DNA from: Chlorella sorokiniana
Taxonomy: Eukaryota > Chlorophyta > Trebouxiophyceae > Chlorellales > Chlorellaceae
Assembly: GCA_025917655.1 (NCBI GenBank)
Contig: CP084608.1
Location: 1,736,001 to 1,800,000 of the forward strand
Direction of reading: 5' to 3'
DNA: 64,000 nucleotides
Below, piece by piece: positions 1 through 9,759 of this stretch. Position numbers and translations under genes: made by a program. The notes beneath the pieces were generated by a model, which saw only the letters and a list, made by a program, of their open reading frames with translations, did not search any database and was not told the DNA's origin. Positions within the stretch are counted from its first letter, which is position 1, and each line of letters begins with the position of its first letter.

Positions 1-1008
1 CTGGTTCTGATGGGGGCAGCAGCAGGCATGGCAGCCAGGCCGTCAGGTGGAGGAGAGCATTTCGTGTCAGCTCCACGCGTGGTGGCACTGATTGCAGCGG
101 GCAAACACTGGCAGGCCTGCCAGACTTACCCAGTATGGGATCAGAACCTTGGTGGCGAGCATGTAGAGGGCGTAAGCCGGGATCTGCAGCAGGACCTCGA
201 CAAACCGCCATGAACTGGCTGCCCATGTGCCCCCCGCCGAACTGGTGGTTCAAAGAATGCCGCCAGCTGCCGTGACGCAGCGGCACAGCAGCAGCACGCT
301 TTGCCGCTACACAGGCAGGGACCGCATCAGCGACGCAGCCGGCGCTTGTGTGAGTGTGGAGCGGTGGCGGCGGCGGCCGCGGGCTGCCCGGCGCACCAGC
401 AGGAAGGCGAGCCATGCGTAGTCGGTGGCGCAGCCCGCCAGCTGCACAAAGGCGGCAATGTAGAGGACGTCGTGGAAGTAGGACAGCACGCCGCCCACGC
501 TGAGGTCCTGCCCGCTGAACACCAGCTCGCCGCCCGCGCCGTACACACGGGGCTGCGCAGAGAGCGCGTTGGGAGGTGGAGGGAGAGGGCACACGGTATC
601 GTTCAGCCTTGTGCTGCTGCGAGAGTGTGGCCAGCGCAAGGTCAGCCAGGATCGCGACGAATGCAAGCAGGGCGTTCGCTCACAGAGCGCTTGGCTGATG
701 AAGTGGTAGCAGGCGCCGTAGACGGCGGCGTCAGCAGCCAGCCTGTCCAGAGCAGCTTGCCGGCGCTGCTACCTCGGAGCAGCAGTCGGATCACTAAAAA
801 GGATACCTGTAGGTGCCAGGAGCAGGCCAGGGCGCAGGCAGGCAGCTGTGACCATCACCACTCCGGCACCATCAAACGGTTGCTCTTTGAAGCAGCCTTG
901 ACTGCATGGATCATTTGTCGCTCACATTCGCTACCACAATCAGCAACTGAAGCCTCTGCAAGTGCTTCCTGTTCTCTTCAAGACGTCTCTTGTCCCCCCT
1001 TTCGCCAT
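1..1008 (-). CDS. TMEM208/SND2-like ER membrane protein (C-terminal end beyond left edge)
   Basis: TMEM208 (SND2) is an endoplasmic-reticulum membrane protein of the SND pathway, which inserts tail-anchored and other membrane proteins. Reading the minus strand, a first exon near 912-1008 gives DKRRLEENRKHLQRLQ, a second (about 684-775) gives AAVYGACYHFISQAL, a third (397-552) gives ELVFSGQDLSVGGVL and DVLYIAAFVQLAGC, and a fourth (130-183) gives IPAYALYMLATKVLIPYW. These match the human order EENRETL, AVYGASYH, ILLTAIVQVLSC, ALYLL. The donor after IPYW is GTAAGT at 123-129, so at least one more exon lies left of the window. The natural start is ATG at 1006-1008 (MAKGG). It reaches the conserved frame only if the six-C run at 994-999 had one more base. 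The gene is divergent from the pseudouridine synthase at 1382. Confidence 0.8.
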
Positions 1009-1381
1009 TTCGTTCTCTTGGGTAGTGATATTGTGCCCCGCAAGCTGCAACAAGTGGAGCCGCCCTTTGGTGCCGAGCTGGCACGAGCCTGTCGGGTGGT
1101 CGCAACATCTGTTCGTCGTGCATTACAGCATGGATCAACTGCAATGTCATCCATTAAATTACATACAATTGAATGTTTCTCCGTGCATTGATTGTTATTG
1201 TAGCTCTCCTTTGAGGAACAAGTTGGCTTGAGCCGCCGCTAGCGGGTGCAAAGGCATCAATCTGCTCGCTCTGAAGCAATTTCTGCTGCCTGGGCGCAGC
1301 AAACCACGCCTGCAGGCTGCCTGCGCACCCGCATGGGGAGCCGCCGACGCCCGGCGGCGGCAGCAGCAGCAGCACGGCGCC

Positions 1382-3472
1382 ATGGCGGGCCCCCCGCGAG
1401 CCAAGGCCCTGTCAGAGGATGAGGGTCGGATCCTGATGCAGGCGCTGGCAGTGCCGCCCATCCCTGGCTTCCAAGGCCCGGGTGCTAGAGTGGAGCATGT
1501 GCTGGCGCCGCGGGACGGCCAGCTGTCGGAGGTGGTGACCGAGGCGTTGGGCCTCCCACAGGCAAGCCCCGTTCTCCCCGCCCTCTCCCTGTTGCCCCTG
1601 TCTTCTTTGCGGCGCGCACACTGCATGGGTGAAACAAAGGGTAAAGGCAAGGGATTGCCAGCGCAGATCAAAAGGAAAGGGGCCACATGCCGCCGCTCTG
1701 AAGCCCCTCCCTGCCCCCACCCCCTGCTCAGGGCGCCGCCGAGCTGCTGCTGCGGTTCGGCGCCATCCACACCTGCCCCGTGCCACCTGCGCTGCCCCCG
1801 CCATCCTGGCCGGCATGAGCCCCGAGGCGGCGGTGCGGGTGCAGCAGACGCGTGAGGAGGCGCTGCGCCGGGCGGGCACCAGCGTGAGCGCGCGCGGCTG
1901 CAGGCGCCTGCGTGCACTGCCGGCCCTGCCATGCATCAGCCGCTCCTCCCTCACAGAGTCGTGCGTGGCCAGAACCACTGGCGGCACCCTTCCTCCCTCT
2001 CCCCCACCAACCTCCCACACACCTGCCCTTGCCCACGCCCGGCATCCCCGCAGTCCCAGGCTCGCACGCCGCAGCGCATGTCGCGCGACGCGCCGGTGGG
2101 GCGCCACGCCTACATCCGCGTGCACCTGCACCCCAAGCGCTTCCCCGCGGCGCACGCGGCGTCCTGGGCGCAGCGCGTTGTGGCGGCCACGCAGCAGTAT
2201 GTAGTGGTCAGCAAGCCCGCGGGGTGCCCGCCGCGCCCACGGTGGACAACCTGCTGGAATGCGCCCCCGCCTGCACCGCTCAGGTGGGCTCCGCGGGCGT
2301 GGCTGCGGGAGGCTTCCACAGCATGCGCTTCTTTGCCCTGAGCCTGTGCCCCTGCATCGCCCGCACACTGGTGGGGAACGGGTTGCGCAGAGAGCGGCAG
2401 GCGGGGCAGCCCAGTCCAGACCACCCTGCAGGCCGTCTTGAGTTGCTTTGCCTTTGAGGGGGAGGGGGGCCGTGCGCTCTCAGGTGACTGCTGCTGCTGC
2501 TTCCAGTCCCAGTGCCCTCAAGCCCGGGCCGCTGCCGCTGCCGACACAGGCGCTGGGCCTGCCTGAGCCGCTGCGGGTGACCCACCGCCTGGACCAGTGC
2601 ACCGAGGGGCTGCTGGTGCTGGGCAGGAGCCGCGCCTTCGTGGCCGCCTTCAACGCCCTGGTGCAGCGCAGCAGCGGCGGCAGCAGCAGCGGCGAGCCTG
2701 GCAGCAGGGAAGCAGGCGGATGGAGCAGCGGCGGCGGCGGGCGCAGATGGCGACGATGTGGGGGCGGGCGCGGCGCCGCTGCGCCCACTGCGCAAGTTTT
2801 ACCGCGCTGCGACCGCGGCGCCGCCGCCGCTGGGCACGCTGCGACATCACATCAGCGTGGAGCGGCGGCAGCAGGGCCTGCCCGGCTTCACCGTTGCGCA
2901 CGACGCGCCGGTGCCGGCCAGCCTGCCAGCTGGGCTTGTGGTGCTGCAGGCGGCGCCTGTGCAGCTGTCGGCAGCTGCAGCTGCCAGGTGGGGTGCAGAG
3001 TGGGCGTACGAGTGCGTGATCGAGCTGCTGACGGGGCGCACGCACCAGATCCGCACGCAGCTGTCGGCTGTTGGGTGCCCCCTGCTGGGCGACAGCCTGT
3101 ACCAGCCGCTGGCCTGCCCCCAGCTGCGCCAGGTGCGGCGCTGCTGCAACACGCACTGCTGTGGTGCTGACAGTGCACCCGTTGCGGCCAGAGACGGGAG
3201 AGTGTGCATCCTGGAGCGCACTTCTCCCGCCCTCCCACCAGCTTGCTCACCCCACTCTTCCGCTCGCCGCATGCACGCAGCGCCTCTACGCCGGCGACCC
3301 CTGCCTTGATGTGCAGCCCGCCGGTGAGCGGCTGCTGGCGGAGCCTGAGGGCGGCATCGGCCTGCAGGCCTGCCGCCTGTTGGTGGCTGACGCATGCATG
3401 GGCGGCAGCGCGGAGCGGCCAGCGGAGTTCAAGGCGGGGACGCCCTGGTGGCGTGCAGAGACGGAGAGTTGA
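1382..3472 (+). CDS. RluA-family RNA pseudouridine synthase, plant PUS6 type
   Basis: This enzyme isomerises uridine to pseudouridine in RNA. The closest relative I recognise is Arabidopsis 'RNA pseudouridine synthase 6, chloroplastic'. Exon 1 (1382-1561) ends at a GC donor (CAG|gcaagc), and the next exon from 1732 starts GAAELLLRFGAIH. Then come YIRVHLHPKRFP, the catalytic motif THRLDQCTEGLLVLG (Asp is the nucleophile, about 2580-2625), and AYECVIELLTGRTHQIRTQL (about 3007-3063). An intron at 3133-3280 separates PQLRQ from the last exon RLYAGDPCLDVQPAGERLL, which ends in the family's typical TPWWR. Two single-base frame breaks (between about 1775 and 1810, and at the G run 2221-2224) interrupt an otherwise conserved protein and look like sequence errors. 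No clear transit peptide is seen at this start. A second upstream ATG (1333) is out of frame. Its 3' half is duplicated downstream. Confidence 0.82.
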
Positions 3473-3913
3473 GCTGCGATGGTTGCCAGCAGCGCCATCA
3501 CACCCGCATCAATCTTCTGTGATAGGTTTGGAAGCACCATCATGCTGCCAGCAGGCTTGCCTTGCAAGAGAGATTGCCTATGCGAGAAGGCAGCTGAAAG
3601 GCGGTGGCAGGAGACGCCGCAGGGACCGCGCCACTCTGCCGTTGTGGCATCCACAGCCTGCTGGTCAAGGGGGGCTCCACAGCAGTGGGTGGCAGCGGTG
3701 CCTGCTGCCGTCTGCGTGGCCTACCACCGTGCAGTACACACAGTGCACGCAGGGTGGGGCCTTTACAGAAGTCAGGGCCACCACCACAGTTGGAAATGGC
3801 AATGCACAGCCGCCTGCCCGCCAGCCTGTCGCGCGTCATCCCGCACTCACCCAGGCACCTCTTGCGTCATGATTGTTGTACGTCGCATTGCGCATACTGA
3901 TTCAGTTACTGCG

Positions 3914-4871
3914 ATGGATTCTGACACACTGGTTGGGCGTGCGTTGAGCTGGCTGTCCACCCTGCTCCCTGACCCGCCAGTCGGCACCAAGCCGTATATC
4001 GACAAGCTATGTAGGGTCAGGCTCGAGTGGAACGAAGAGAGGGCCAAGCCGCCCGAGCAGCTGGACACGGCCAAGGTTCGGGCTCTGTATGAGGAGATGC
4101 TGCGCCTGGACGTGAACGCTTACGAGGTGTGTGTCTGAGTGTGTCGCTCGAGCGTGCAGCGGTTCTCGGAAGGGACAGGGAGGCTTGTGGTTGTGCGGTG
4201 GGCGGATGCTGCCGCACCAGCCCGGTGCGGGGCTTACTTGTGATCTCGCATCCTGGTGACCTATGCTGCAGTATGCAGCATTGCATGAAGAAACGCTTCG
4301 CGCAATTGGACCAAGGCTGAAAAGCCGCCTGCATGCAAGGGCTGCACGGGCAGCGCGGTGGTCGTGCAGCGCCTGGCAGCATCCTGCGCCGCGCGTGCGG
4401 CGTACTGGCGCGCCCGGTATACACAGGCGAGCGAGGAGCTGCGCGCAGGGAGAGAGCGCCGACGAGCTCGCGTGGTTGCCATTGCTCGCTTGGAGGTGGA
4501 CGACAAGGCTGTGGCCGCGCTGCGGGCTGTGCCGCCCTGCGACGTGTGCGTTGCTTGTCATCATGAAGTCGAGAAGGTGAGACGTGGGTTGCAGGGGCAG
4601 CAGGTGGGGCGTGAAAGCGTGGTTATTCGTGGGTTTGAAGGGCTCGTATTCAGCCCATTCCGGTCTCTTCCGCGTCATGGCTTCACTACGTTCTGCAATT
4701 GGGGCTGTCTCTTGCCCGTTTGAGCTGTGCTGGCCTGGCGATAGCTTGAATTGTTTGGCTGCCCTGGTTTGCTGTGTGTTGCAGGCTGAGTTCTTTGAGC
4801 AGAGTCAGCGCACAGACTGCGCCAGGCTGGTGGCACATTACCGCGCAAGCGGTTTCCTTCCCTCAGCTTGA
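3914..4871 (+). CDS. Unknown Cys-containing protein, duplicate copy A (C-terminus truncated by a 1-base shift)
   Basis: I do not recognise this gene. Three exons fit together in phase. 3914-4126 starts MDSDTLVGRALSWLSTLLPD and ends LDVNAYE. 4316-4576 contains EKPPACKGCTG, a helical basic stretch RERRRARVVAIARLEVDD and PPCDVCVACHHEVEK. 4785-4871 contains AEFFEQSQRTDCARLVAHYR. The CxxC and CxxCxxCH clusters could bind zinc or another metal, which is inference. Copy A has one extra C in the run at 4860-4862 compared with copy B, so it stops after GFLPSA. Copy B continues about 55 residues further, to CGMSS. That C-terminal sequence is still present here, out of frame, to 5037. This gene follows the pseudouridine synthase on the same strand. 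Confidence 0.6.
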
Positions 4872-5104
4872 AGGCGAGGACGAGGGGCAGCAGCAGCACC
4901 CGGCAGCACATACGCACAGCACACACCCTGCAGATGCCAGCGCGGTGCAGGCGGCAGCGGCAGGCCACAAGGAGGGATTCTCAAGCAGCAGCGCAGACGT
5001 GCGCAGCAGCCGCGTGCTGTGCGGCATGTCCTCGTAGAGCGATAAAGTGCATGCACAGCTAGAGGCAGCAGCAGCGGCTGCAGGTGCTATGATTGAGGGC
5101 GGAA

Positions 5105-5763
5105 TGCAGCGCCGCCACCGCTGGGCACGCTGCACCATCACCACAGCGTGGAGCGGTGGCAGCAGGGCCTGCCCGGCTTCGCCATTGCGCACGACGCGCC
5201 GGTGCCGGCCAGCCTGCCAGCTGGGCTTGTGGTGCTGCAGGCGGCGCCTGTGCAGCTGTCGGCAGCTGCAGCTGCCAGGTGGGGTGCAGAGTGGGCGTAC
5301 GAGTGCGTGATAGAGCTGCTGACGGGGCGCACGCACCAGATCCGCGCGCTGTCGGCTGTTGGGTGCCCCCTGCTGGGCGACAGCCTGTACCAGCCGCTGG
5401 CCTGCCCCCAGCTGCGCCAGGTGCGGCGCTGCTGCAAGACACACACTGCTATGGTGCTCACGGTGCACTCATTGCGGCCAGAAACGGGAAAGTGTGCATC
5501 CTGGAGCGCACTTCTCCCGCCCCTCCCACCAGCTTGCTCACCCCACTCTTCCGCTCGCCGCATGCCCGCAGCGCCTCTACGCCGGCGACGCCTGCCTTGA
5601 TGTGCAGCCCGCCGGTGAGCGGCTGCTGGCGGAGCATGAGGGCGGCATCGGCCTGCAGGCCTGCCGCCTGTTGGTGGCTGACGCATGCATGGGCGTCAGC
5701 GGGGAGCAGCCTGCGGAGTTCAAGGCGGGGACGCCCTGGTGGCGAGCAGAGACGGAGAGTTGA
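5105..5763 (+). pseudogene. Duplicated 3' fragment of the pseudouridine synthase
   Basis: This is unit B's copy of the synthase 3' part. It keeps YECVIELLTGRTHQIR, LLGDSLYQPLACPQLR and the final TPWWRAETES, but begins downstream of the HRLD catalytic motif. It therefore cannot encode an active enzyme. Three bases are missing after THQIR compared with unit A (RTQLSAVG becomes RALSAVG), and the intron-equivalent region carries further differences. It has no start context of its own. I call it a pseudogene fragment produced by the tandem duplication. Confidence 0.85.
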
Positions 5764-6295
5764 GCTGCGATGGTTGCCAGCAGCGCCATCACACCCGCAT
5801 CAGTTTTTGTGATAGATTTTGAAGCACCAACATGCTGCCAGCAGGCTTGCCTTGCAAGAGAGTTTGCCTACGCTGAGCACACCCAGCACAGTTTTGGAGA
5901 AGGCAGCTGTTAGACGGTGGCAGGAGACGCCGCAGGGACCGCGCCACTCCGCCCTTGCGGCATCCACAGCCTACTGGGCAAGGGGGCGCTCCACAGCAGT
6001 GCCCAGCTGCCAGCGGTGCATGGTGCCGTCTGCGGCGGTCCCATACGTTTGGCTACCACCGCGCAGTACACACGGCGAAGCGCAGGGCATGGGCTATCAC
6101 CGTGCAGTGCACACAGTAAAGGTTGGCACGCAGGGTGGGCCCCCTGCAGAAGTCAGGGCCACCACCACAGTTAGAAATGGCGGTGCACAGCCGCCTGCCC
6201 GCCAGCCTGTCGCGTGTCACCCCGCACTCACCCAGGCACCTCTGTGCGTCATGATTGTTGTACGTCGCATTGCGCGTACTGATCCAGTTACTGCC

Positions 6296-7424
6296 ATGGA
6301 TTTTGACACACTGGTTGGGCGCGCGTTGAGCTGGCTGTCCACCTTGCTCCCTGACCCGCCAGTCGGCACCAAGTCGTACATCGACAAAATGTGAAGGGGC
6401 AGGCTGGAGTGGAACGAAGAGAGGGCCAAGCCGCCCGACCAGATGGACCCGGCCAAGGTTCAGGCTCTGTATGAGGAGGTGCTGCGCCTGGACGTGAACG
6501 CTTACGAGGTGTGTGTGACTGTGTCGCTCGAACGGCGCTCGGAAGGGACAGGGAGGCTTGCGGTGTGCGGTGGCCGGATGCTGCCGCCCCAGCCCGGTGT
6601 GGGCTTTACTTCTGATCTCGCATCCTTGTGACCTATGCCGCAGTATTCAGCATTGTATGAGGAACGCTGCTGCGCGCAATTGGACCAAGGCTGAGAAGCC
6701 GCCTGCATGCAAGGGCTGCGCAGGCAGCGCTGTGGTCGTGCAGCGCCTGGCAGCGTCCTGCGCCGCGCGTGCGGCGTACTGGCGCGCCCGGTATACACAG
6801 GCGAGCGAGGAGCTGCGCGCAGGGAGAGAGCGCCGGCGAGCTCGCGTGGTTGCCATTGCTCGCTTGGAGGTGGACGACAAGGCTGTGGCCGCGCTGCGGG
6901 CTGTGCCGCCTTGCGACTTGTGCGTTGCTTGTCATCATGAAGTCGAGAAGGTGAGAGGGTGGGTTGCAGGGGCAGCAGGTGGGCGTGAAAGCATGGTTAC
7001 TTGTGGGTTTTGCAGGGCATGTAGTCAGCCCATTTTCGGTCACCTTCCGCATCACGGCTTCTCTACTTTGCGCTGTGCAATTTGCCTTTGCCATTGGGAT
7101 GTTTCTTGCCTGTTTCAGCTGTGCTATACTGTCACAGGCTTGAAGTGTGTGGCTGTCTTGGTTTGCTGTGTGTTGCAGGCTGAGTACTTTGAGCAGTGTC
7201 AGCGCACAGACTGCGCCAGGCTGGTGGCACATTACCGCGCAAGCGGTTTCCTTCCTCAGCTTGAAGGCGAGGACGAGGGGCAGCAGCAGCACCCGGCAGT
7301 ACCCACGCAGCACACACACCCTGCAGATGCCAGCGCGCTGCAGGCGGCAGCGGCAGCCCCCAAGGTGGGAACCCCAAGCGGCAGCGCAGACGTGTGCAGC
7401 ATGCTGTGCGGCATGTCCTCGTAA
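6296..7424 (+). pseudogene. Unknown Cys-containing protein, duplicate copy B (nonsense codon in first exon)
   Basis: This copy parallels the gene at 3914. It starts MDFDTLVGRALSWLSTLLPD but meets TGA at 6392-6394, where copy A has TGT (KLCRV becomes KM-stop). Beyond it the sequence stays open: LEWNEERAKPPDQMDPAKVQ, then EKPPACKGCAG, RRRARVVAIARLEVDD, PPCDLCVACHHEVEK and AEYFEQCQRTDCARLVAHYR. The C-terminus (LPQLEGEDEGQQQ to CGMSS, stop 7422-7424) is intact here and broken in copy A. Translation could in principle restart at ATG 6443 (MDPAKVQ), which would lack about 49 residues. Whether either copy makes protein cannot be decided from sequence. Confidence 0.65.
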
Positions 7425-7461
7425 AGCGACAGGCCGCATGCAGAGGCTGAGGCAGCAGCCG

Positions 7462-7590
7462 CGGCGGCGAGGGCGCAGATGGCGTCGATGTCAGGCGGGG
7501 CACGGCCCCGCTGCGCAAGTTTCACCGTGCCGCGACCGTAACGCCGCCGCCGACCGGCTGAGCACGCTGCGCCACTATCTCGGCGCCACC
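7462..7590 (+). pseudogene. Third, short fragment of the pseudouridine synthase
   Basis: About 130 bases resemble the synthase coding region at about 2735-2850: cagatggcg, the ctgcgcaagttt segment, and the run encoding RAATxxPPPxGxLRHH. Similarity then ends. It marks the right border of the tandem array, where a third unit begins and breaks off. It is not translatable as a functional protein. Confidence 0.6.
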
Positions 7591-8323
7591 AACCCGGCTG
7601 GCGGGAGTTGGCCTGAAGCACCTGTGTTTGGACCCTTGGTGTCATTTAGACTAACAGATGACCACATGCACGGTGAAGCAGTGCACTTGCAAGTCTATCC
7701 CAATAGAGGGAGAAAGGCGACATACGCACGCAAAGCGGAGTCTGTTTGAGGGAAGCCTGCCCCAACGGCAGGCGCTGACATCGCAGCTGTAGCAGGATTG
7801 GCGAGTTGAACCGTTCCAGGGCGGGGAAAAATCAGGGGATGTACGGCAGTGCGATTGCAGGGCATCAGGGAAACGTCGTGCGTCGACATCCTGCATGGGC
7901 TGCCGGGGCTCCTCAACGGCTACCTGCTGGCCGTGGTCGCCCGCCGCTCGTTGCCGTAAAGTGCGAGGGACGATAACGCGAAGATGGCTGCAATGGAAGC
8001 ATGTGAGGGAGGAAAGGAGATGGCTGGTCCTGATAAGGCGAACTCATGAGCAGCACATGCAGGTCTCTGCTGCAAGCATCGCATGCATGATGCCTCCCTG
8101 CAGCAGCGCAGTTGGCCAGGTCAATGCATGAGGTGCAGCAGCACCCACCAATGGGCATGATCAGCATGCTTATTCTGCGGTCCTGTAACCACTGGGGCAT
8201 GCCACCAGCGGTACCTGCATGCATGCTTTTGCTTTAGGACAGACCAGCTGACACGGTACGGCGCTTGCAGCCAAGCGTGGCCTGCCACCAGCTGGGCGGC
8301 TATCAGCAAGTATTAGAACAGGC

Positions 8324-8344
8324 GCAATGCAATGCAATGCAATG
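8324..8344 (+). repeat. Pentanucleotide microsatellite (GCAAT)4
   Basis: Four GCAAT units stand in a row followed by a single G. This is a simple sequence repeat in non-coding DNA. Confidence 0.9.
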
Positions 8345-8506
8345 TGTCGCTCTCTCACCAACCAGCAGCCACTGGGGTCAGCTCAGAAAGCCAAGCACGC
8401 TAGCGCTGACACAGCAAAGATGGCGTACGCCAGGACTCCAGGCGAGACAGGGACGCTCGTTGCTCCCAGGTGCACGGCATATGCCGCTCCCATCCCAGCT
8501 CCAACC

Positions 8507-8720
8507 CCCTGCATTGCTATCGCCAAAGATGCCACTGCTAGCACCATCACAATCCTCGCCATTCTACTAGCATTGTCGCCCACCCAGAAGGACAGCAGCC
8601 AGGCAAACCCTGCAGCAGGGCATGCCTGGCTGCTATCATTCTGGGCTCCAGACATCGCTAGTGGAATGGCGCGGATTGTTATGGTGCTTGCAGTGGCATC
8701 TGTGGGAATGGCAATGCAGG
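8507..8720. repeat. Long inverted repeat (fold-back element 1), arms about 107 bases, almost no loop
   Basis: The left arm (about 8507-8614) and the reverse complement of the right arm (about 8615-8720) align along their whole length. Both begin CCTGCATTGC and share GATGCCACTGC, AGCACCAT, ACAATCC, GCCATT and GACAGCAGCCAGGCA/GATAGCAGCCAGGCA-type blocks, with roughly 15 percent mismatches by eye. The transcript of either strand would fold into one hairpin of about 107 base pairs. Both strands therefore show near-identical translated frames (CIAIAKDATASTITI on plus, CIAIPTDATASTITI on minus). This is a mirror effect and not evidence of two genes. It may be a miniature inverted-repeat element or a precursor of small RNAs. 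The sequence shows only the symmetry. Confidence 0.85.
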
Positions 8721-8846
8721 AGTGTATAAATTGCTGGCAGTCCAGCGCTCCACACTGACTGCGATTCATGCACTACAATTTGTGTGGCAATCGTTCACAT
8801 GCGCAGCTGTCAAGCACGCAGACAGGCCAGAAAGGGCTGTCACAGC

Positions 8847-9050
8847 ACACGCCCACCTGCTACAATGCAGGGCGTGAAGCAGGCCGCCGTCATCAGAGTG
8901 CTCAGCTGCGTATTCCGGGCAGCAGCAAACTCTGGCACAGTCAGCGCAGCAGTGCCAGGAATGCGCAGCTGAACACTTTGATGACGGCAGCTGAACACTT
9001 TGATGACGGCGGCCTGCTTCACGCCCTGCATCGTAGCAGGTGGGCGTGCG
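8847..9050. repeat. Inverted repeat (fold-back element 2) with an internal 22-base direct duplication
   Basis: The left arm (about 8847-8910, containing CGCCCACCTGCTACAATGCA and GTGAAGCAGGCCGCCGTCAT) is the reverse complement of the right arm (about 8985-9050), with about four mismatches over 60 bases. The right arm contains GCAGCTGAACACTTTGATGA twice in tandem (units 8965-8986 and 8987-9008). Short inner segments also pair (GCGTATTCC with GGAATGCGC). It lies 130 bases from fold-back element 1 but shares no obvious sequence with it. Confidence 0.8.
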
Positions 9051-9637
9051 CTGCGTCATGGCGCTCTCCACCCGCTTGCAGCTTGCTGGCGCACAAAACT
9101 CTGTGCTGCAGGCATGGCCTTGCAGCGGGTCCTTGCCTTACGAGCAGGTCCAAGGCATGGATAGCAAGTCCAAGGCAGGGACGGCCGGAGTTGAGCCAAG
9201 ATCACGAGCGGCAGCAGCAAGCTGCCCTGTCTGACTCAACACAGTCTCATCACAGTCAGCAAGTCCTTGGCGCCCGTCTCACCAGCCCTTCGCTATGCCT
9301 TGGACGAGCCAAGCTCACTTCACGAGGCAACACTAACACCACGACCATGTCCAGCAGGCCAGAGGGATCACAATGCGCAAAGAGGCTCACCTGTGGCGGG
9401 GAGGAGCTTCAAAGCTGGAAGCAGTGCAAGTGGCAATGGGCAGCTGCCCACTTGGACGACAGACAGGATAGCAGCCAGTGCCAGAATTGCCGAAGGCTTG
9501 TAAAAATAGTGCATGCAGGTTTGTCATTGAAGATGTTGCCAGGAGGCTTGCCACTTGGCGGCCGTACTCGCTGCGGGTGGCGCGGGCCGCGCGCCGCCAC
9601 GGCGTCTGCGCGCTCGGTTGAGTTGTGAGGGTACCCT

Positions 9638-9642
9638 TTACA
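9638..9642 (-). promoter_or_regulatory. Possible TGTAA polyadenylation signal for RAD51C
   Basis: The minus strand reads TGTAA about 130 bases past the last conserved RAD51C codon. TGTAA is the usual chlorophyte poly(A) signal. The five-base motif is common by chance, so it is only suggestive. Confidence 0.3.
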
Positions 9643-9759
9643 GTGCGGAACAAGGCAGGCGACAGGGCTGGGAAAATGGCGCACAGGGCGGCGCCAACAG
9701 CCAGTTGCTCCGCCTGCCGGCAGCTCCCAAAACGGGCGAGCGTCAGCCCTCCCCGCGGG

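Larger units (their letters stand above)
2815..7590 (+). repeat. Tandem segmental duplication (two units plus a third stub)
   Basis: Bases about 2815-5060 (unit A) are repeated at about 5105-7440 (unit B), and the beginning of a third unit appears at about 7462-7590. The offset is 2291 bases at the left (2881 versus 5172) and 2387 at the right (5037 versus 7424). Unit B is longer because of roughly 95 extra bases between about 6000 and 6120. Each unit holds the 3' part of the pseudouridine synthase, a non-coding spacer, and a complete unknown gene. The junctions fall inside the synthase coding region, as expected for unequal crossing-over. Sequence identity is high by eye, so the event is fairly recent. 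Coordinates of the ends are approximate. Confidence 0.9.
7591..9640. other. Gene-poor stretch of about 2 kb
   Basis: I find no conserved protein, no coherent exon set and no RNA gene here. Open frames are short and change frame without intron signals. The stretch holds two fold-back elements (8507-8720 and 8847-9050) and a (GCAAT)4 microsatellite at 8324-8344. Its right end is probably the 3' untranslated region of RAD51C, because a TGTAA signal lies on the minus strand at 9638-9642. Confidence 0.6.

Noticed and set aside
301-1191. A 296-codon plus-strand frame across the TMEM208 region
   Set aside because: The minus strand encodes conserved TMEM208 exons with proper splice sites here. The plus frame is a high-GC shadow without recognisable motifs.
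8383-8769. A minus-strand frame with apparent hydrophobic stretches, mirrored on the plus strand
   Set aside because: The similarity of the two frames comes from the inverted repeat at 8507-8720. There is no conserved protein, and the hydrophobic look follows from base composition.
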